From the NCBI GenBank assembly GCA_030835345.1, contig JAURPH010000015.1, positions 1 through 58,487 on the forward strand: a stretch of DNA of 58,487 bases. Direction: 5' to 3'. This DNA comes from Thermodesulfobacteriota bacterium (GTDB taxonomy: Bacteria > Desulfobacterota_D > UBA1144). This document shows positions 1-9,361 of this stretch, piece after piece (position 1 is the stretch's first letter; every line of letters begins with the position of its first letter). A program made the translations under genes and the position numbers. The notes under the pieces were generated by a model. It was not told the DNA's origin. It saw only the letters and a program-made list of their open reading frames with translations, and searched no databases.

Positions 1-1622
1 AACCCTCCATCAAATATCTCAATGAATCTTGGAACCATTGCAACTATACATTGCTCAGCCATCCAAGTGCAGAATTCAGCTTCATTAAAATTTTCACCAT
101 CTTTTATTATTATATTTAATTTAAGCTCATCATCAGAAATATCTGGAAGTCTTAACCCTACTGCAATAGCATCTTGAATTGCAGGGTGCATTAAAGCCAG
201 ATCAGCCACCGCAATGGGATCAACATTTTCACCAGAAACTCTCAATCTAGAATATCTACCAATAAAGTAAAATCTCCCATCTGTTCCTGCAGCAAATAAA
301 TCATCGGAATTAAAAAAACCATCATCATCAAAAGCTTCTCTAGTTCTTCTCTCATCTTTAAAATACTCATTTAAAGTTGTATTTGGTACATTTGGTCTTA
401 TAAATAATAATCCTTTTGCAGATTCTGGAGGTTTTTCTTCTAAGCTGGGATCCCAATGAGGTTTGATTACTTCCTCAATGTTTTCAGGATTTCGGATTTC
501 TAGATAATACCCCTCAACAGGATATCCACACGAACCAACTCTTCCATCTTCAGGGCTTTTCCATAGAGGCATGCCCATTTCAGTAGAACCATATCCTTCA
601 ACTATTTTAAGATTAAATCTTTTTTCAAATTCTATTAAATTTCTTGGGGCAGGACCAGCTAAAACAATTCTAACATTATGTTTCTGATCATAATCACTTG
701 GCTTAGCCGACCATAGGTATTCCGCTACTGCTCCAAGGAAATTCGTTACAGTCGCACCACAGTCATGTGCCCATTTCCAAAAATTAGAAGCAGAAAATTT
801 AGGAAAAAAAACTGCAGTACAACCTGCACCTATAGCAGCAAATAAACACATTGCCTGAGCATTTGCATGGCCTAGGGACAAGACGCTCATCAAAGTATCA
901 TCACTTCTAATACCTTGATGTTGGATATAGCTTCTAACTGTCATAAGTACACCACCATGCTCTCTTACTACACCTTTTGGCATGCCAGTTGTACCAGATG
1001 TAAACATACATCTTTCTTTATTAGCTATGGTTAATTCAATATTTGGATTATCAATGCTACCTTTGTTAAATGATTCAAATTCTTCACAGTCAATATTTCC
1101 TAAATTACTTGGAATATTCCCCTCACTTCCAGAAATAAAAATTCTTTCCAAATTTTCAAATTTATCAGCGATAGGTTCAATTAAATCAATCGCACTTTTA
1201 TCTATAATTAAAACTTTCATCTCAGAATAATTAATCACATATAAAAGTCGTTCACCTTTTTCATCTTTATTAACAGGAACTTGAATGGCCCCGGTTTTAT
1301 GAGTTGCAAGTATTGAAAAAACAAACTCTGAGGAATTAAGCATGAAAATTCCTATTTTGTCTTCACTATTAATAGAACAGTTTTCAATGAGGTGATTAGC
1401 GATTTGATTAGATTTTTGATTGGTTTCTTTGTATGTAAATTCTTCAATAATCTTGCCATTGCCATCTCCCATTTTAAACATTGTTTTATTGGGAAACTCT
1501 ATAGCACCTTTCTCTAAATACTTAATTAAAGGATTCCAGTCATTAGTGTTGTTGAAAGTTCCATGAGGGAGAATTCCTTCTCCCTCATATTTATTTTCAG
1601 TAGGTCGGAAAAAAAGCTCCAT
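1..1622 (-). CDS. Acyl-CoA ligase (carnitine/crotonobetaine-CoA ligase-like), 3' end beyond window
   Basis: This is an ANL-superfamily adenylate-forming ligase, which activates a carboxylic acid with ATP and then CoA. Reading the minus strand from ATG 1622-1620 gives an open frame of about 540 residues that runs off the left edge. It contains the P-loop motif TSGTTGMPKGVV, a YGSTEMG motif and a C-terminal hinge region. It is a close paralogue of the next gene upstream, with long identical stretches such as LSLGHANAQA. The start lies 3 bases after that gene's stop, so the two are co-transcribed; no clear Shine-Dalgarno sequence is visible. The last residues, including the catalytic Lys loop, lie outside the window. 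Substrate is unknown; CaiC-like is the nearest family label I can give. Confidence 0.85.
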   Translation of the reverse strand, partial: MELFFRPTENKYEGEGILPHGTFNNTNDWNPLIKYLEKGAIEFPNKTMFKMGDGNGKIIEEFTYKETNQKSNQIANHLIENCSINSEDKIGIFMLNSSEFVFSILATHKTGAIQVPVNKDEKGERLLYVINYSEMKVLIIDKSAIDLIEPIADKFENLERIFISGSEGNIPSNLGNIDCEEFESFNKGSIDNPNIELTIANKERCMFTSGTTGMPKGVVREHGGVLMTVRSYIQHQGIRSDDTLMSVLSLGHANAQAMCLFAAIGAGCTAVFFPKFSASNFWKWAHDCGATVTNFLGAVAEYLWSAKPSDYDQKHNVRIVLAGPAPRNLIEFEKRFNLKIVEGYGSTEMGMPLWKSPEDGRVGSCGYPVEGYYLEIRNPENIEEVIKPHWDPSLEEKPPESAKGLLFIRPNVPNTTLNEYFKDERRTREAFDDDGFFNSDDLFAAGTDGRFYFIGRYSRLRVSGENVDPIAVADLALMHPAIQDAIAVGLRLPDISDDELKLNIIIKDGENFNEAEFCTWMAEQCIVAMVPRFIEIFDGG

Positions 1623-1625
1623 AAA

Positions 1626-3350
1626 TTATTTTCTAGCACTAAATTTAAGGCCAGCTTTTGCTCTATCCCATGTTTTATCAGTAATCTCTTTTAATTCGGC
1701 CACTTTAACTTTTTGAGTCGCAGTCATTGGCCAACCGTCAAGAACTTCTATAAATCTTGGTACCATGGCGATGATACATTGTTCAGCCATCCAAGTACAG
1801 AATTCGGCTTCATCAAATTTTTCACCATCTTTCAAGATAATATTAAGCTTCAGCTCATCATCAGAAACATCAGGCAGTCTTAATCCTACCGCTATAGCAT
1901 CTTGAACTGCTGGATACATAAGTGCTAAATCTGCAACGGCTACTGGATCAACATTTTCTCCTGACACTCTAAGTCTTGTATGTCTTCCAATGAAATAATA
2001 TCTACCATCAGTACCACATGCCATAACATCATCAGAATTAAAGAAGCCATCATCATCAAAAGCTTCTCTGGTTCTTCTGTCATCTTTAAAATATTCATTC
2101 AAGGTTGTATTTGGAACCAATGGTCTTATATAAAGAATTCCTTTAGCTGAATCAGGTGGTGTTGAATCAATATATGGATCCCAATGAGGTCTGATAACCT
2201 CTTGAATGTTTTCAGGATTTCTTAATTCCACATAAAAACCTTCTGTTGGATATCCACATGAGCCTGGTCTTACATCTTCAGGATTTTTCCAAAGGACCAT
2301 CCCCATCTCAGTTGAACCATAACCATCGATAACCCTTACATTGAATCTTTTTTGGAATTCTTCTAGATTTCTAGGAGCAGGAGATCCTAACATAATTCTA
2401 ATATTATGTTTTTGGTCATAATCACTAGGTTTTGAGGCATATAAATATTCTGCAACAGCTCCCAACATATTTACACATGTTGCACCGCAATCATGTGCCC
2501 ATTTGAAGAAGTTTGATGCCGAGAATTTAGGGAAGAAAACCGCAGTTGCACCAGCACCAATCGCACAGAATAAACATAATGCTTGAGCATTAGCATGTCC
2601 AAGCGAAAGGACGCTCATAAGTGTATCATCACTTCTCACACCTTGTTGTTGCATATAAGCTCTAACTGTTAGAACAACTCCACCGTGTTCTCTTACTACA
2701 CCTTTTGGCATACCTGTTGTACCAGATGTAAACATACATCTTTCTTTATCGCTTATTTGTACATCTACATTTGGATTATCCGTAGGGAATTCCTGTAATG
2801 CATTGAAAGGCTCAGCAGGGATGGTTCCAATTTTTTCAGGAACATTCGCAGCATCACCTGTTACATAAATAATTTTTAGGTTTTCTAGCTTATCAGCAAT
2901 GTCTTCAATTAGTGAAAGTCCAGACGGGTCAACAACAAGTGCAACTTGATCTGAATAGTTAATAATGTAAGCAAGTCTTTCACCTTTTTCATCTTTATTT
3001 ATTGGGACTTGAATCCCTCCAGTTTTATGAATTGCAAGAATAGAAAGAACAAACTCAGCACAATTTAGCATGTACATTCCAACCTTATCACCTTTTTTAA
3101 CCCCAACTTTTGAAATTAGGCCATTAGCAACTTGATTAGCTTTATCGTTTGTTTCCTTATAAGTATATGTTTCAACAACTTTTCCGTCTCCATCAGCAAT
3201 TTTGAACATGGCTTTATCAGGATAATTTTCAGCACCAGCCTCTAAATATTTAGTCATGGGCTTCCATTCGCCTGTATTATCAAGGCTGCCATTTGGCAAA
3301 CCACCAGGTCCAGTATATTCCGTGGATCGCGTTTTAAATAGTAATTCCAT
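1626..3350 (-). CDS. Acyl-CoA ligase (carnitine/crotonobetaine-CoA ligase-like)
   Basis: This full-length 574-residue cytoplasmic AMP-forming acyl-CoA ligase is the upstream member of a tandem pair. Visible motifs are TSGTTGMPKGVV (ATP/phosphate loop), YGSTEMG, and the C-terminal TATQKVKV segment with the catalytic Lys. The start at 3350 is supported by an AGGAGTG Shine-Dalgarno sequence about 7 bases upstream. The gene follows trpA after about 110 bases that carry a -10-like TATAAT and a 19-bp tandem repeat, so it probably has its own regulated promoter. The pair looks like a gene duplication that has since diverged. The substrate cannot be read from sequence; short or medium carboxylates, betaines or bile-acid-like acids are all possible. 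Confidence 0.9.
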   Translation of the reverse strand: MELLFKTRSTEYTGPGGLPNGSLDNTGEWKPMTKYLEAGAENYPDKAMFKIADGDGKVVETYTYKETNDKANQVANGLISKVGVKKGDKVGMYMLNCAEFVLSILAIHKTGGIQVPINKDEKGERLAYIINYSDQVALVVDPSGLSLIEDIADKLENLKIIYVTGDAANVPEKIGTIPAEPFNALQEFPTDNPNVDVQISDKERCMFTSGTTGMPKGVVREHGGVVLTVRAYMQQQGVRSDDTLMSVLSLGHANAQALCLFCAIGAGATAVFFPKFSASNFFKWAHDCGATCVNMLGAVAEYLYASKPSDYDQKHNIRIMLGSPAPRNLEEFQKRFNVRVIDGYGSTEMGMVLWKNPEDVRPGSCGYPTEGFYVELRNPENIQEVIRPHWDPYIDSTPPDSAKGILYIRPLVPNTTLNEYFKDDRRTREAFDDDGFFNSDDVMACGTDGRYYFIGRHTRLRVSGENVDPVAVADLALMYPAVQDAIAVGLRLPDVSDDELKLNIILKDGEKFDEAEFCTWMAEQCIIAMVPRFIEVLDGWPMTATQKVKVAELKEITDKTWDRAKAGLKFSARK

Positions 3351-3376
3351 AAATATTCACTCCTATATTTTATGTG

Positions 3377-3414
3377 ATAAGCTCACAAATGTTTAATAAG
3401 CTCACAAATGTTTA
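3377..3414. repeat. Perfect 19-bp tandem repeat, candidate operator
   Basis: The unit ATAAGCTCACAAATGTTTA occurs twice, back to back, at 3377-3395 and 3396-3414. It sits between a TATAAT -10-like hexamer (minus strand, 3428-3423) and the start of the acyl-CoA ligase at 3350. In the direction of transcription the repeats lie just downstream of the expected transcription start, where a bound protein would block transcription. The first copy also carries TGTGA-N5-TCACA (3373-3387), an inverted repeat resembling CRP/FNR-type half-sites but one base shorter than the usual CRP spacing. Binding is inferred, not shown. Confidence 0.6.
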
Positions 3415-3422
3415 AATTGAAT

Positions 3423-3428
3423 ATTATA
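3423..3428 (-). promoter_or_regulatory. Putative -10 element of the acyl-CoA ligase operon
   Basis: The minus strand reads TATAAT at 3428-3423, in the gap between trpA and the acyl-CoA ligase. A -35 match at 17-18 bp spacing is weak (TCTTTT), which would suit an activated or weak promoter. In this AT-rich DNA the hexamer alone is modest evidence. Confidence 0.35.
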
Positions 3429-3460
3429 TTCTGCCATATAGATAAAAAAGATTAAAGACC

Positions 3461-4258
3461 TTAAATTTTAGTAGCCTCTGATATTTTTTTGGAAAATTTA
3501 GATATCTTTTTGATTATTTCTTTCTTATTCTTTAGATTTTCTTCAATTATCTTGATAATTGCACTACCAATAACAATTCCATCAACATTTTTCTTCAATT
3601 CTAATACATGTTTTGGGGTAGAAATACCAAAACCGACACAGATAGGTCTTTTGGTCTGTTTTTTTAATCTTTTTATAAATGGAGTTAAATTTGAATCGAG
3701 GGTTGTTCTCGTACCAGTAACACCAGTTACAGAAACTAAATAAATAAACGAATTAGAAAGCTTAGCTATTGTCTGAATTCTTTTGTTTGTACTAGTTGGA
3801 GCTACAAGATAAACAAGTTCTAAGTTTTGCTTGTTAACAGCCTCTTGTATCTCTTCTGCTTCTTCAGGAGGGAGATCAACTACTAATACTCCATCTGCTC
3901 CCGCATCTTTAATATTCTTCATGATTTTATTTAATCCAAATTTTAAAAAAGGATTGTAGTATCCAAAAATGACTATTGGTGTAGAGTAATTTTTTCTAAA
4001 TTTCTTAACAAGGTCCAATACAGTTTTCATATCGACTTTATTGCTCAAGGCTCTTTCAGTGGCTTTTTGTATTGTTGGACCATCAGATATCGGATCTGAA
4101 AAAGGAACACCAAGCTCGATAATGTCAGTACCATTTTCTGCTAATTTTTTCATTATATTTAGACTTGTTTTAATATCGGGATCACCCGCAGTTATATAAG
4201 AAACAAAAGAAATTTTGCCAGATTTATTATTGGATTTTATTTTATCAACAAGCTTCAT
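3461..4258 (-). CDS. trpA: Tryptophan synthase alpha subunit
   Basis: TrpA cleaves indole-3-glycerol phosphate to indole, which is channelled to TrpB. The frame shows the TIM-barrel motif IELGVPFSDPISDGP, carrying the catalytic Glu and Asp, and later GFGIS near the phosphate site. I chose ATG 4258 (265 residues, the usual family length), one base after the trpB stop; a longer start at 4291 would overlap trpB and adds 11 residues without family support. It is the last gene of glycosyltransferase-trpF-trpB-trpA. No trpC, trpD, trpE or trpG is present here. Confidence 0.95.
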   Translation of the reverse strand: MKLVDKIKSNNKSGKISFVSYITAGDPDIKTSLNIMKKLAENGTDIIELGVPFSDPISDGPTIQKATERALSNKVDMKTVLDLVKKFRKNYSTPIVIFGYYNPFLKFGLNKIMKNIKDAGADGVLVVDLPPEEAEEIQEAVNKQNLELVYLVAPTSTNKRIQTIAKLSNSFIYLVSVTGVTGTRTTLDSNLTPFIKRLKKQTKRPICVGFGISTPKHVLELKKNVDGIVIGSAIIKIIEENLKNKKEIIKKISKFSKKISEATKI

Positions 4259-4259
4259 T

Positions 4260-5480
4260 CTAATTTGACCTATTTTTTTTGATAAAAGCATTGACTGACT
4301 GGAGGTCTTTGTCTCCTCTTCCAGATAGATTCACAATTATAGATTGATTTTTTTTCATTTTTTTTGCTACTTTCATTGCATAAAAAAGTGCATGTGAAGT
4401 TTCTAGAGCAGCAATGATTCCTTCTTTTTCAGAGAAATATTGTAATGCCTTTACAGCTTCAAAATCGTTAACTGATTTATATTCAACCCTTTTGATATCA
4501 TTTAAGTATGAGTGCTCGGGTCCAACTCCTGGATAATCTAAGCCTGCAGATACAGAATGAGTTTCTATAACTTGGCCTTGTTTATCTTGAAGGATGTAGG
4601 TTTTGCTACCATGTAATACTCCAACCGATCCAGCTACAATGGTAGCTGAGTGTTGTCCTGATTTAATTCCGCTGCCACCTGCTTCAACACCTATCATTTT
4701 TACTGATTCATCTTTTAAGAAAGGATGAAATAGTCCAATTGCATTAGAGCCCCCACCTACACAGGCTATTAATAAATCAGGCAATTTACCCTCTAATTTC
4801 AAAATTTGATTTCTACTTTCTTTACCAATTATAGATTGGAAATCTCTAACAATCATTGGGTAGGGATGAGGACCTGCAACACTTCCAATAATATAGAAAG
4901 TATCCCTTACATTTGTTACCCAGTCTCTTAGTGCTTCGTTTAGAGCATCTTTCAAGGTTTGAGAACCTGACGTTACAGGGATAACTTTTGCACCAAGTAA
5001 TTCCATTCTCTGGACATTAACCGACTGTCTAACCGTATCAGTTGCTCCCATATATATCTCACAATCTAGGCCAAGTAGTGCGCAAACGGTAGCAGTTGCT
5101 ACTCCATGTTGACCAGCCCCTGTTTCAGCAATTATCCTCTTTTTACCCATTAGTTTTGCAAGTATTGCTTGGCCAATTGTATTATTGATTTTGTGTGCCC
5201 CAGTATGGGCAAGGTCTTCTCTCTTTAAATAAATCTTTGCACCCCCAAGAGCTTTTGTAGTTCTCTCAGCTAAATATAGAGGCGTTGGTCTACCAACAAA
5301 ATCTTTTAGTAATTTTGAAACATCTTTTTTGAACTTATTATTATTTTTGATTTTCTTATAATTCTTTTCTAATTCATCTAGGGCAGGCATTAGTGTTTCA
5401 GATACAAACTTACCACCATAGTCACCAAATCTACCATTAGAGTCAGGCAGTGATGAAAAAGTAACTTTATTTTTTTTCAT
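4260..5480 (-). CDS. trpB: Tryptophan synthase beta subunit
   Basis: TrpB is the PLP enzyme that condenses indole with serine to make tryptophan. The 406-residue frame begins with the typical [19 protein letters not shown] segment and contains the PLP lysine in HTGAHKINN and the glycine-rich phosphate site [10 protein letters not shown]. Length and motifs fit the classical TrpB1 form that pairs with TrpA. Its start overlaps the end of trpF by 14 bases and it is followed at once by trpA, so translation is probably coupled. Confidence 0.97.
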   Translation of the reverse strand: MKKNKVTFSSLPDSNGRFGDYGGKFVSETLMPALDELEKNYKKIKNNNKFKKDVSKLLKDFVGRPTPLYLAERTTKALGGAKIYLKREDLAHTGAHKINNTIGQAILAKLMGKKRIIAETGAGQHGVATATVCALLGLDCEIYMGATDTVRQSVNVQRMELLGAKVIPVTSGSQTLKDALNEALRDWVTNVRDTFYIIGSVAGPHPYPMIVRDFQSIIGKESRNQILKLEGKLPDLLIACVGGGSNAIGLFHPFLKDESVKMIGVEAGGSGIKSGQHSATIVAGSVGVLHGSKTYILQDKQGQVIETHSVSAGLDYPGVGPEHSYLNDIKRVEYKSVNDFEAVKALQYFSEKEGIIAALETSHALFYAMKVAKKMKKNQSIIVNLSGRGDKDLQSVNAFIKKNRSN

Positions 5481-6084
5481 TATGAATTAATTCTACTATA
5501 GTTTCTAACTTTTTTATATTTTTTATACCAGGGCTTTCTTCAACTCCTGAACAAACATCAAAGAATTCTATATTTGTTTCATTAATAGCCTTAATTATAT
5601 TAGCTTCATTTAAACCACCAGATAATATAATTTTAGACTTGTCTTTTATATTATTTAAATTTAACCAATTAAATGTTTTTCCTGTTCCTCCTTTTTGACC
5701 TGTAGTCATTGAATCAAGTAAAATTAAATCTGCATTTGAAAAAAGTTTAATTTCATTCCCTATATTTTTATTGTTGCCAGAGAGAGCCTTTATTACTGGA
5801 AAGTCTATTTTTTTAACTTCATCAGGATTTTCATCTCCATGAAGTTGAACATGAGTTAATCCTATTTCTTTGCCAATATTATTAATTTGCTCCGCTTTTG
5901 TATCAACAAATACACCTACCTTATTTGTATTTACACCTAACTTTTGAATTATTTTTTTTGCTTTTTGATAATTAATGAATCTTTTACTTTTTGGATAAAA
6001 GATAAAGCCTAGGTAATCAACTCTTAAAGTTTCACAGATGAGAGCATCTTCTTGATTTGTAATTCCACAAATTTTAATTTTCAT
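5467..6084 (-). CDS. trpF: Phosphoribosylanthranilate isomerase
   Basis: TrpF isomerises phosphoribosylanthranilate in tryptophan synthesis. The 205-residue protein has the diagnostic N-terminal KICGITN with the catalytic Cys, VQLHGDE in the middle, and the SGGLNEANI and [12 protein letters not shown] phosphate-binding loops at the end. It overlaps the upstream glycosyltransferase by 11 bases and the downstream trpB by 14, showing one transcription unit. Confidence 0.96.
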   Translation of the reverse strand: MKIKICGITNQEDALICETLRVDYLGFIFYPKSKRFINYQKAKKIIQKLGVNTNKVGVFVDTKAEQINNIGKEIGLTHVQLHGDENPDEVKKIDFPVIKALSGNNKNIGNEIKLFSNADLILLDSMTTGQKGGTGKTFNWLNLNNIKDKSKIILSGGLNEANIIKAINETNIEFFDVCSGVEESPGIKNIKKLETIVELIHNEKK

Positions 6085-7228
6085 TTAGTATTTCCATATA
6101 TTTTTCAGCCATATTTTTATAAGAAAATTCCTTTTGAATCATATTATAAGCATTTAATCCAATATTTTTTAGTTCAGCTTTATTCTCATAAGCTAACAAT
6201 ATCTTTTTTTTAATGTCATCTACTTCATCACCATTAACTTTGAATCCTGTATTATTTTCGACAATAAGCTCTTCAGTGCCACTATTTCTTGATCCGATCA
6301 CAGGTTTCTTTCTAGCCATTGCTTCTATTGCAACATTCGGTAAACCTTCGATTTTAGAATTCCAGGTTCTATTGCATAATATGAAAACATCACATATATC
6401 ATAGTATTTGTGAATCTCATTTTTATCTTTTGGACCAACAAATAATACATTAGATTCAATATTAAGTTTTTTCGACATAGATTTAAATTTTTCTAAATAT
6501 TTACCTCCCCCTACACAAATGTATTTAATTTTCTTTATTCCCAATTCCGAGATGGCTTGGATTACATAGTCTTGACCTTTTCTGGGTAACACTCGAGAGA
6601 CAGTTAATAGAACAAAATCACTTTCATGATATCCAAGCTCTTTTTTAAGAGAGAGCTCCTTAGGTTTTCTAGTAAATTCTTCATCAAATCCATTATAAAT
6701 AAGTCTTATTTTTTGTTTATCTTCAAAGAAAGAATTGTTATTCATTAATTTTTTTGTGTTTTTGCTTACTGCTATGATATTTTTAGAATTCCTATAAAGC
6801 CTTAGCATTAAATATTTTTTCACTAGATTGATCAAGTTCTTACTTTCAAGGATGGATTTGATACCTGAGCCAGCTATTCTCACTATTTGCTTAATTTCTT
6901 TATTATTTAAAAGCCCGCCAACAATCTCTGCTTCTTCACCTAAGTAAAAAATTACATCAGGTCCTATATCCTTAATTTTCTTTTTTAGAAAATCAAGACC
7001 CTTAATATATTGCATTATGGGAATTTTTTTAAAATTTCTTCCACCTAAGAAGTTAATTCTATGTACTTTAAGATTTCCCTTAGTTTCACAATCATCCTTT
7101 AAACCATATTTTGGACAACAGACATATGTTGAATATTTAGAAGCAAAAATGGTTGCAATTTTCTCCGAAGAGGTTGCTATCCCCCCCTGGAAAGGTGGAT
7201 ATTCATGAGTATAAATTAATACTTTCAC
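6074..7228 (-). CDS. Glycosyltransferase family 4
   Basis: This GT4, GT-B fold glycosyltransferase of 384 residues probably acts in envelope polysaccharide or glycolipid synthesis. It begins with MKVLIYTHEYPPFQGG, has VSRVLPRKGQDYVI in the middle and the donor-binding EGLPNVAIEAMA motif near residue 295. The start is GTG (7228-7226), with no Shine-Dalgarno sequence; a TATACT hexamer lies exactly 6 bases upstream, suggesting a leaderless mRNA. It overlaps trpF by 11 bases, so it heads the trpFBA operon. That pairing has no metabolic reason I can see. Sugar donor and acceptor are unknown. Confidence 0.88.
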   Translation of the reverse strand: MKVLIYTHEYPPFQGGIATSSEKIATIFASKYSTYVCCPKYGLKDDCETKGNLKVHRINFLGGRNFKKIPIMQYIKGLDFLKKKIKDIGPDVIFYLGEEAEIVGGLLNNKEIKQIVRIAGSGIKSILESKNLINLVKKYLMLRLYRNSKNIIAVSKNTKKLMNNNSFFEDKQKIRLIYNGFDEEFTRKPKELSLKKELGYHESDFVLLTVSRVLPRKGQDYVIQAISELGIKKIKYICVGGGKYLEKFKSMSKKLNIESNVLFVGPKDKNEIHKYYDICDVFILCNRTWNSKIEGLPNVAIEAMARKKPVIGSRNSGTEELIVENNTGFKVNGDEVDDIKKKILLAYENKAELKNIGLNAYNMIQKEFSYKNMAEKYMEILNEN

Positions 7229-7234
7229 TTTTTA

Positions 7235-7240
7235 AGTATA
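7235..7240 (-). promoter_or_regulatory. Putative -10 element, leaderless start of the glycosyltransferase
   Basis: The minus strand reads TATACT, then 6 bases, then the GTG start codon at 7228. Transcription beginning about 7 bases after the -10 would start on the GTG itself. The -35 region is AT-rich without a good match. The same spacing recurs at other operon heads in this window. Confidence 0.5.
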
Positions 7241-7315
7241 TTAGATATATATCTTTATAAAAGGTGTAATTGACACTCCACTATCAATGAGTTAGCTTTA
7301 AATTATGAGGTTTTT

Positions 7316-7495
7316 ATGTTTGGTTTAGGTGCACAAGAATTAATAATCATATTAATCATTGTTCTTTTAATATTTGGTCCAAGTAAACTTGGGGATATCG
7401 GATCAGCTTTAGGTAAAGGAATCTCCGGATTCAAAAAAGCCGTTAAAGATGATGATTCTGAAAAAGATAGTCCAAAAGAAACTGATAAATCTTAA
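7316..7495 (+). CDS. tatA: Twin-arginine translocase subunit TatA/E
   Basis: TatA forms the protein-conducting part of the twin-arginine export system in the inner membrane. This 59-residue protein has a short N-terminal hydrophobic helix (about residues 8-20), the [10 protein letters not shown] hinge, the amphipathic helix with [11 protein letters not shown], and a charged tail, all typical of TatA. A GAGG Shine-Dalgarno lies 5 bases before the ATG, and a TTGACA -35-like hexamer is at 7270-7275 (its -10 is poor). It is transcribed alone, divergent from the glycosyltransferase, and its 3' end overlaps that of the convergent epimerase gene by 4 bases. No tatB or tatC is nearby. Confidence 0.92.
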   Translation: MFGLGAQELIIILIIVLLIFGPSKLGDIGSALGKGISGFKKAVKDDDSEKDSPKETDKS

Positions 7496-7914
7496 ATCTT
7501 TTGAGCTAGTTCAATTAACACACTGTTCATGCTTTTTGGATGAGCAAATGCTACAAGTGTATTGTTTAGGCCTTCTCTGGGCTCATTATCAATCATTTCA
7601 ATACCTATTTCTTTAAGATGGTTAATCCCTATATTTATATCATCAACTAAATAGCAAATATGATGCATACCTTCACCTTTTTTATCCATAAATTTAGATA
7701 TAGGTGAATCTTCCACAACTGGTTCCAGCAATTCTATAGCAGTTGAATTCCCGTTTTCGGGTACCATCATTATGGCTCTCACTCCTTGATCCATAACGAC
7801 TTCGTCATGCTCAATTTTCAATCCTAATGTATCAATGTAAAGTTTTGCAGTCTTTTCCGCATCCCTAACAGCAATACCTATGTGGTACAAACTTCCAACT
7901 TTTAATATATTCAT
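7492..7914 (-). CDS. mce: Methylmalonyl-CoA epimerase
   Basis: The enzyme interconverts the 2S and 2R forms of methylmalonyl-CoA, linking propionyl-CoA carboxylation to the B12-dependent mutase. The 140-residue VOC-fold protein shows the metal-ligand pattern: His in YHIGIAVRD, His in [11 protein letters not shown], and Glu in the C-terminal VLIELAQ. Family length is about 135-150. It is the last gene of a run with the mutase chaperone MeaB two genes upstream, which supports the assignment. TATTAT lies 6 bases before its ATG, so it may also have its own leaderless transcript. Confidence 0.93.
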   Translation of the reverse strand: MNILKVGSLYHIGIAVRDAEKTAKLYIDTLGLKIEHDEVVMDQGVRAIMMVPENGNSTAIELLEPVVEDSPISKFMDKKGEGMHHICYLVDDINIGINHLKEIGIEMIDNEPREGLNNTLVAFAHPKSMNSVLIELAQKI

Positions 7915-7948
7915 AGCGGAATAATATTATATAAGAATTTTTAATTCA

Positions 7949-9361
7949 TCAAATTATTTCGAAATCTCTTTCTATCTCTTCATTAATAAGTTTGATATTT
8001 AAACTCTTTAAAGACGGTGATGAAGAATTTTTTTTGATTATTTCATCTAAAAGCGAAAATAATCTATTTCCTATTTTTAAATTAATACTTTTCTTTTTAG
8101 TTCTTTTGGAATGGTTAATAATGTTTGAAATAATTTCATAGCATTTAATTTCTTTTCTTGGCATAACACCATAACCATGACAGATTTCACAATCCTCACT
8201 TAATGTGGTTGAAATTCTAGAACCCCTTTTTTGCCTTGTCATTTCTATGATTCCAAATTTGGACATTGGTAATATTGTATGTTTTGCTTTATCTTTTTTT
8301 AAGTTACTAATCATAGTATTTAATATCTCTTTTTTATCCTTGGGTTTTTTAAGATCAATAAAATCTATCAGTATTAACCCATGAAGATTCCTGAGAATTA
8401 TTTGTCTACATATTTCAATTGCAGCTAGTTTATTAATATTAAAAATTGTCTCTTTCTTATTATTCAGGCTATTACCTGAATTGATATCAATTACTGTTAA
8501 CCCCTCTTTTTCTTCTATTAAAAGGAAAGAGCCATTTTTTAATTTTACTTTTTTAAAGAAAATTTTATCTATTTCTTGTGATAAGTTATTATCTGAAAAA
8601 ATATTTTTGTTTTTATTTACTAGTTTAATATTAGTTTTTTTGTCTAAATCTTTTTTCAACCTGTTATATATAGCCCTTGAGTCAGTTTGAATTACGTTTT
8701 CATCATTAATTAAAAATTCTCTTAAAAGATTATCCACAATATTATTTTCTTGATGAATTATTCCAGTTTGATCGTTTTCTTTAAAATCTTTAATAATTTT
8801 TTTCCATTTCTTTTTGGTTATTGAAATATCTTTTTTAATGTCAGCGATAGTTTCATTTTCGGATGAAGTTCTTAGTATTATTCCACAATCTTTAGTTGAA
8901 AGTTTCTTTAGCGATGAAAACCTTTTTCTTTTTTTATCATTAATTTTCTTTGATATTCCAAAAAACTTGGGTTTTTTCACAATTACACAATATTTTGATG
9001 GTAATGCAATAAAATCCGATACTTTAGGTGCCTTCCTGGGATCATAATCACTTACACCTTGTACAAGAACAAAATTTCCAGATGTAATTTTACTTTGATC
9101 TTTTCCTTGATCTCCAACAACTTCTTTTAGAGGATTAAACTGCGATAAGAAAGCTGATCGACCAATTCCTATATCTATGAACGAAGCCTCCATACCCTTA
9201 GCTTTTGGATTAATTTTTGCCTTATATATGTTTCCTCTAATTGTTGATTGAACATTCTCATACTCAAGAAAAAAATGCGAAAGCTTGTTGTCGTCTATTA
9301 TTGCAATTTTTATTTGATCTAAAATTTTATTTATTAAAATCTTTCTCAAGCTAAGATCCAT
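7949..9361 (-). CDS. rng: Ribonuclease E/G family endoribonuclease
   Basis: This is a single-strand-specific endoribonuclease of the RNase E/G family, acting in rRNA maturation and mRNA decay. The 470-residue length matches RNase G (the catalytic half only, with no long RNase E scaffold tail). An S1-like domain comes first (YKAKINPKAKGMEASFIDIG), followed by LTVIDINSGN and LIDFIDL with catalytic Asp residues, and the zinc-link CEICHGYG near residue 395. It overlaps meaB by 11 bases and lies in the EVE-meaB-rng-mce run. RNase Y is also present in this genome (20743-22299). Confidence 0.93.
   Translation of the reverse strand: MDLSLRKILINKILDQIKIAIIDDNKLSHFFLEYENVQSTIRGNIYKAKINPKAKGMEASFIDIGIGRSAFLSQFNPLKEVVGDQGKDQSKITSGNFVLVQGVSDYDPRKAPKVSDFIALPSKYCVIVKKPKFFGISKKINDKKRKRFSSLKKLSTKDCGIILRTSSENETIADIKKDISITKKKWKKIIKDFKENDQTGIIHQENNIVDNLLREFLINDENVIQTDSRAIYNRLKKDLDKKTNIKLVNKNKNIFSDNNLSQEIDKIFFKKVKLKNGSFLLIEEKEGLTVIDINSGNSLNNKKETIFNINKLAAIEICRQIILRNLHGLILIDFIDLKKPKDKKEILNTMISNLKKDKAKHTILPMSKFGIIEMTRQKRGSRISTTLSEDCEICHGYGVMPRKEIKCYEIISNIINHSKRTKKKSINLKIGNRLFSLLDEIIKKNSSSPSLKSLNIKLINEEIERDFEII

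Noticed and set aside
982-1230. 82-codon plus-strand frame inside the first acyl-CoA ligase
   Set aside because: It is antisense to a conserved ligase region and its composition mirrors that gene's codons.
1-3350. A single ligase gene broken by a frameshift
   Set aside because: Both copies have complete, separate starts and their own motifs, so they are two genes, not one broken gene.
3377-3414. CRISPR-like or mobile repeat
   Set aside because: Only two copies in direct contact, with no spacers and no further copies noticed in the window.
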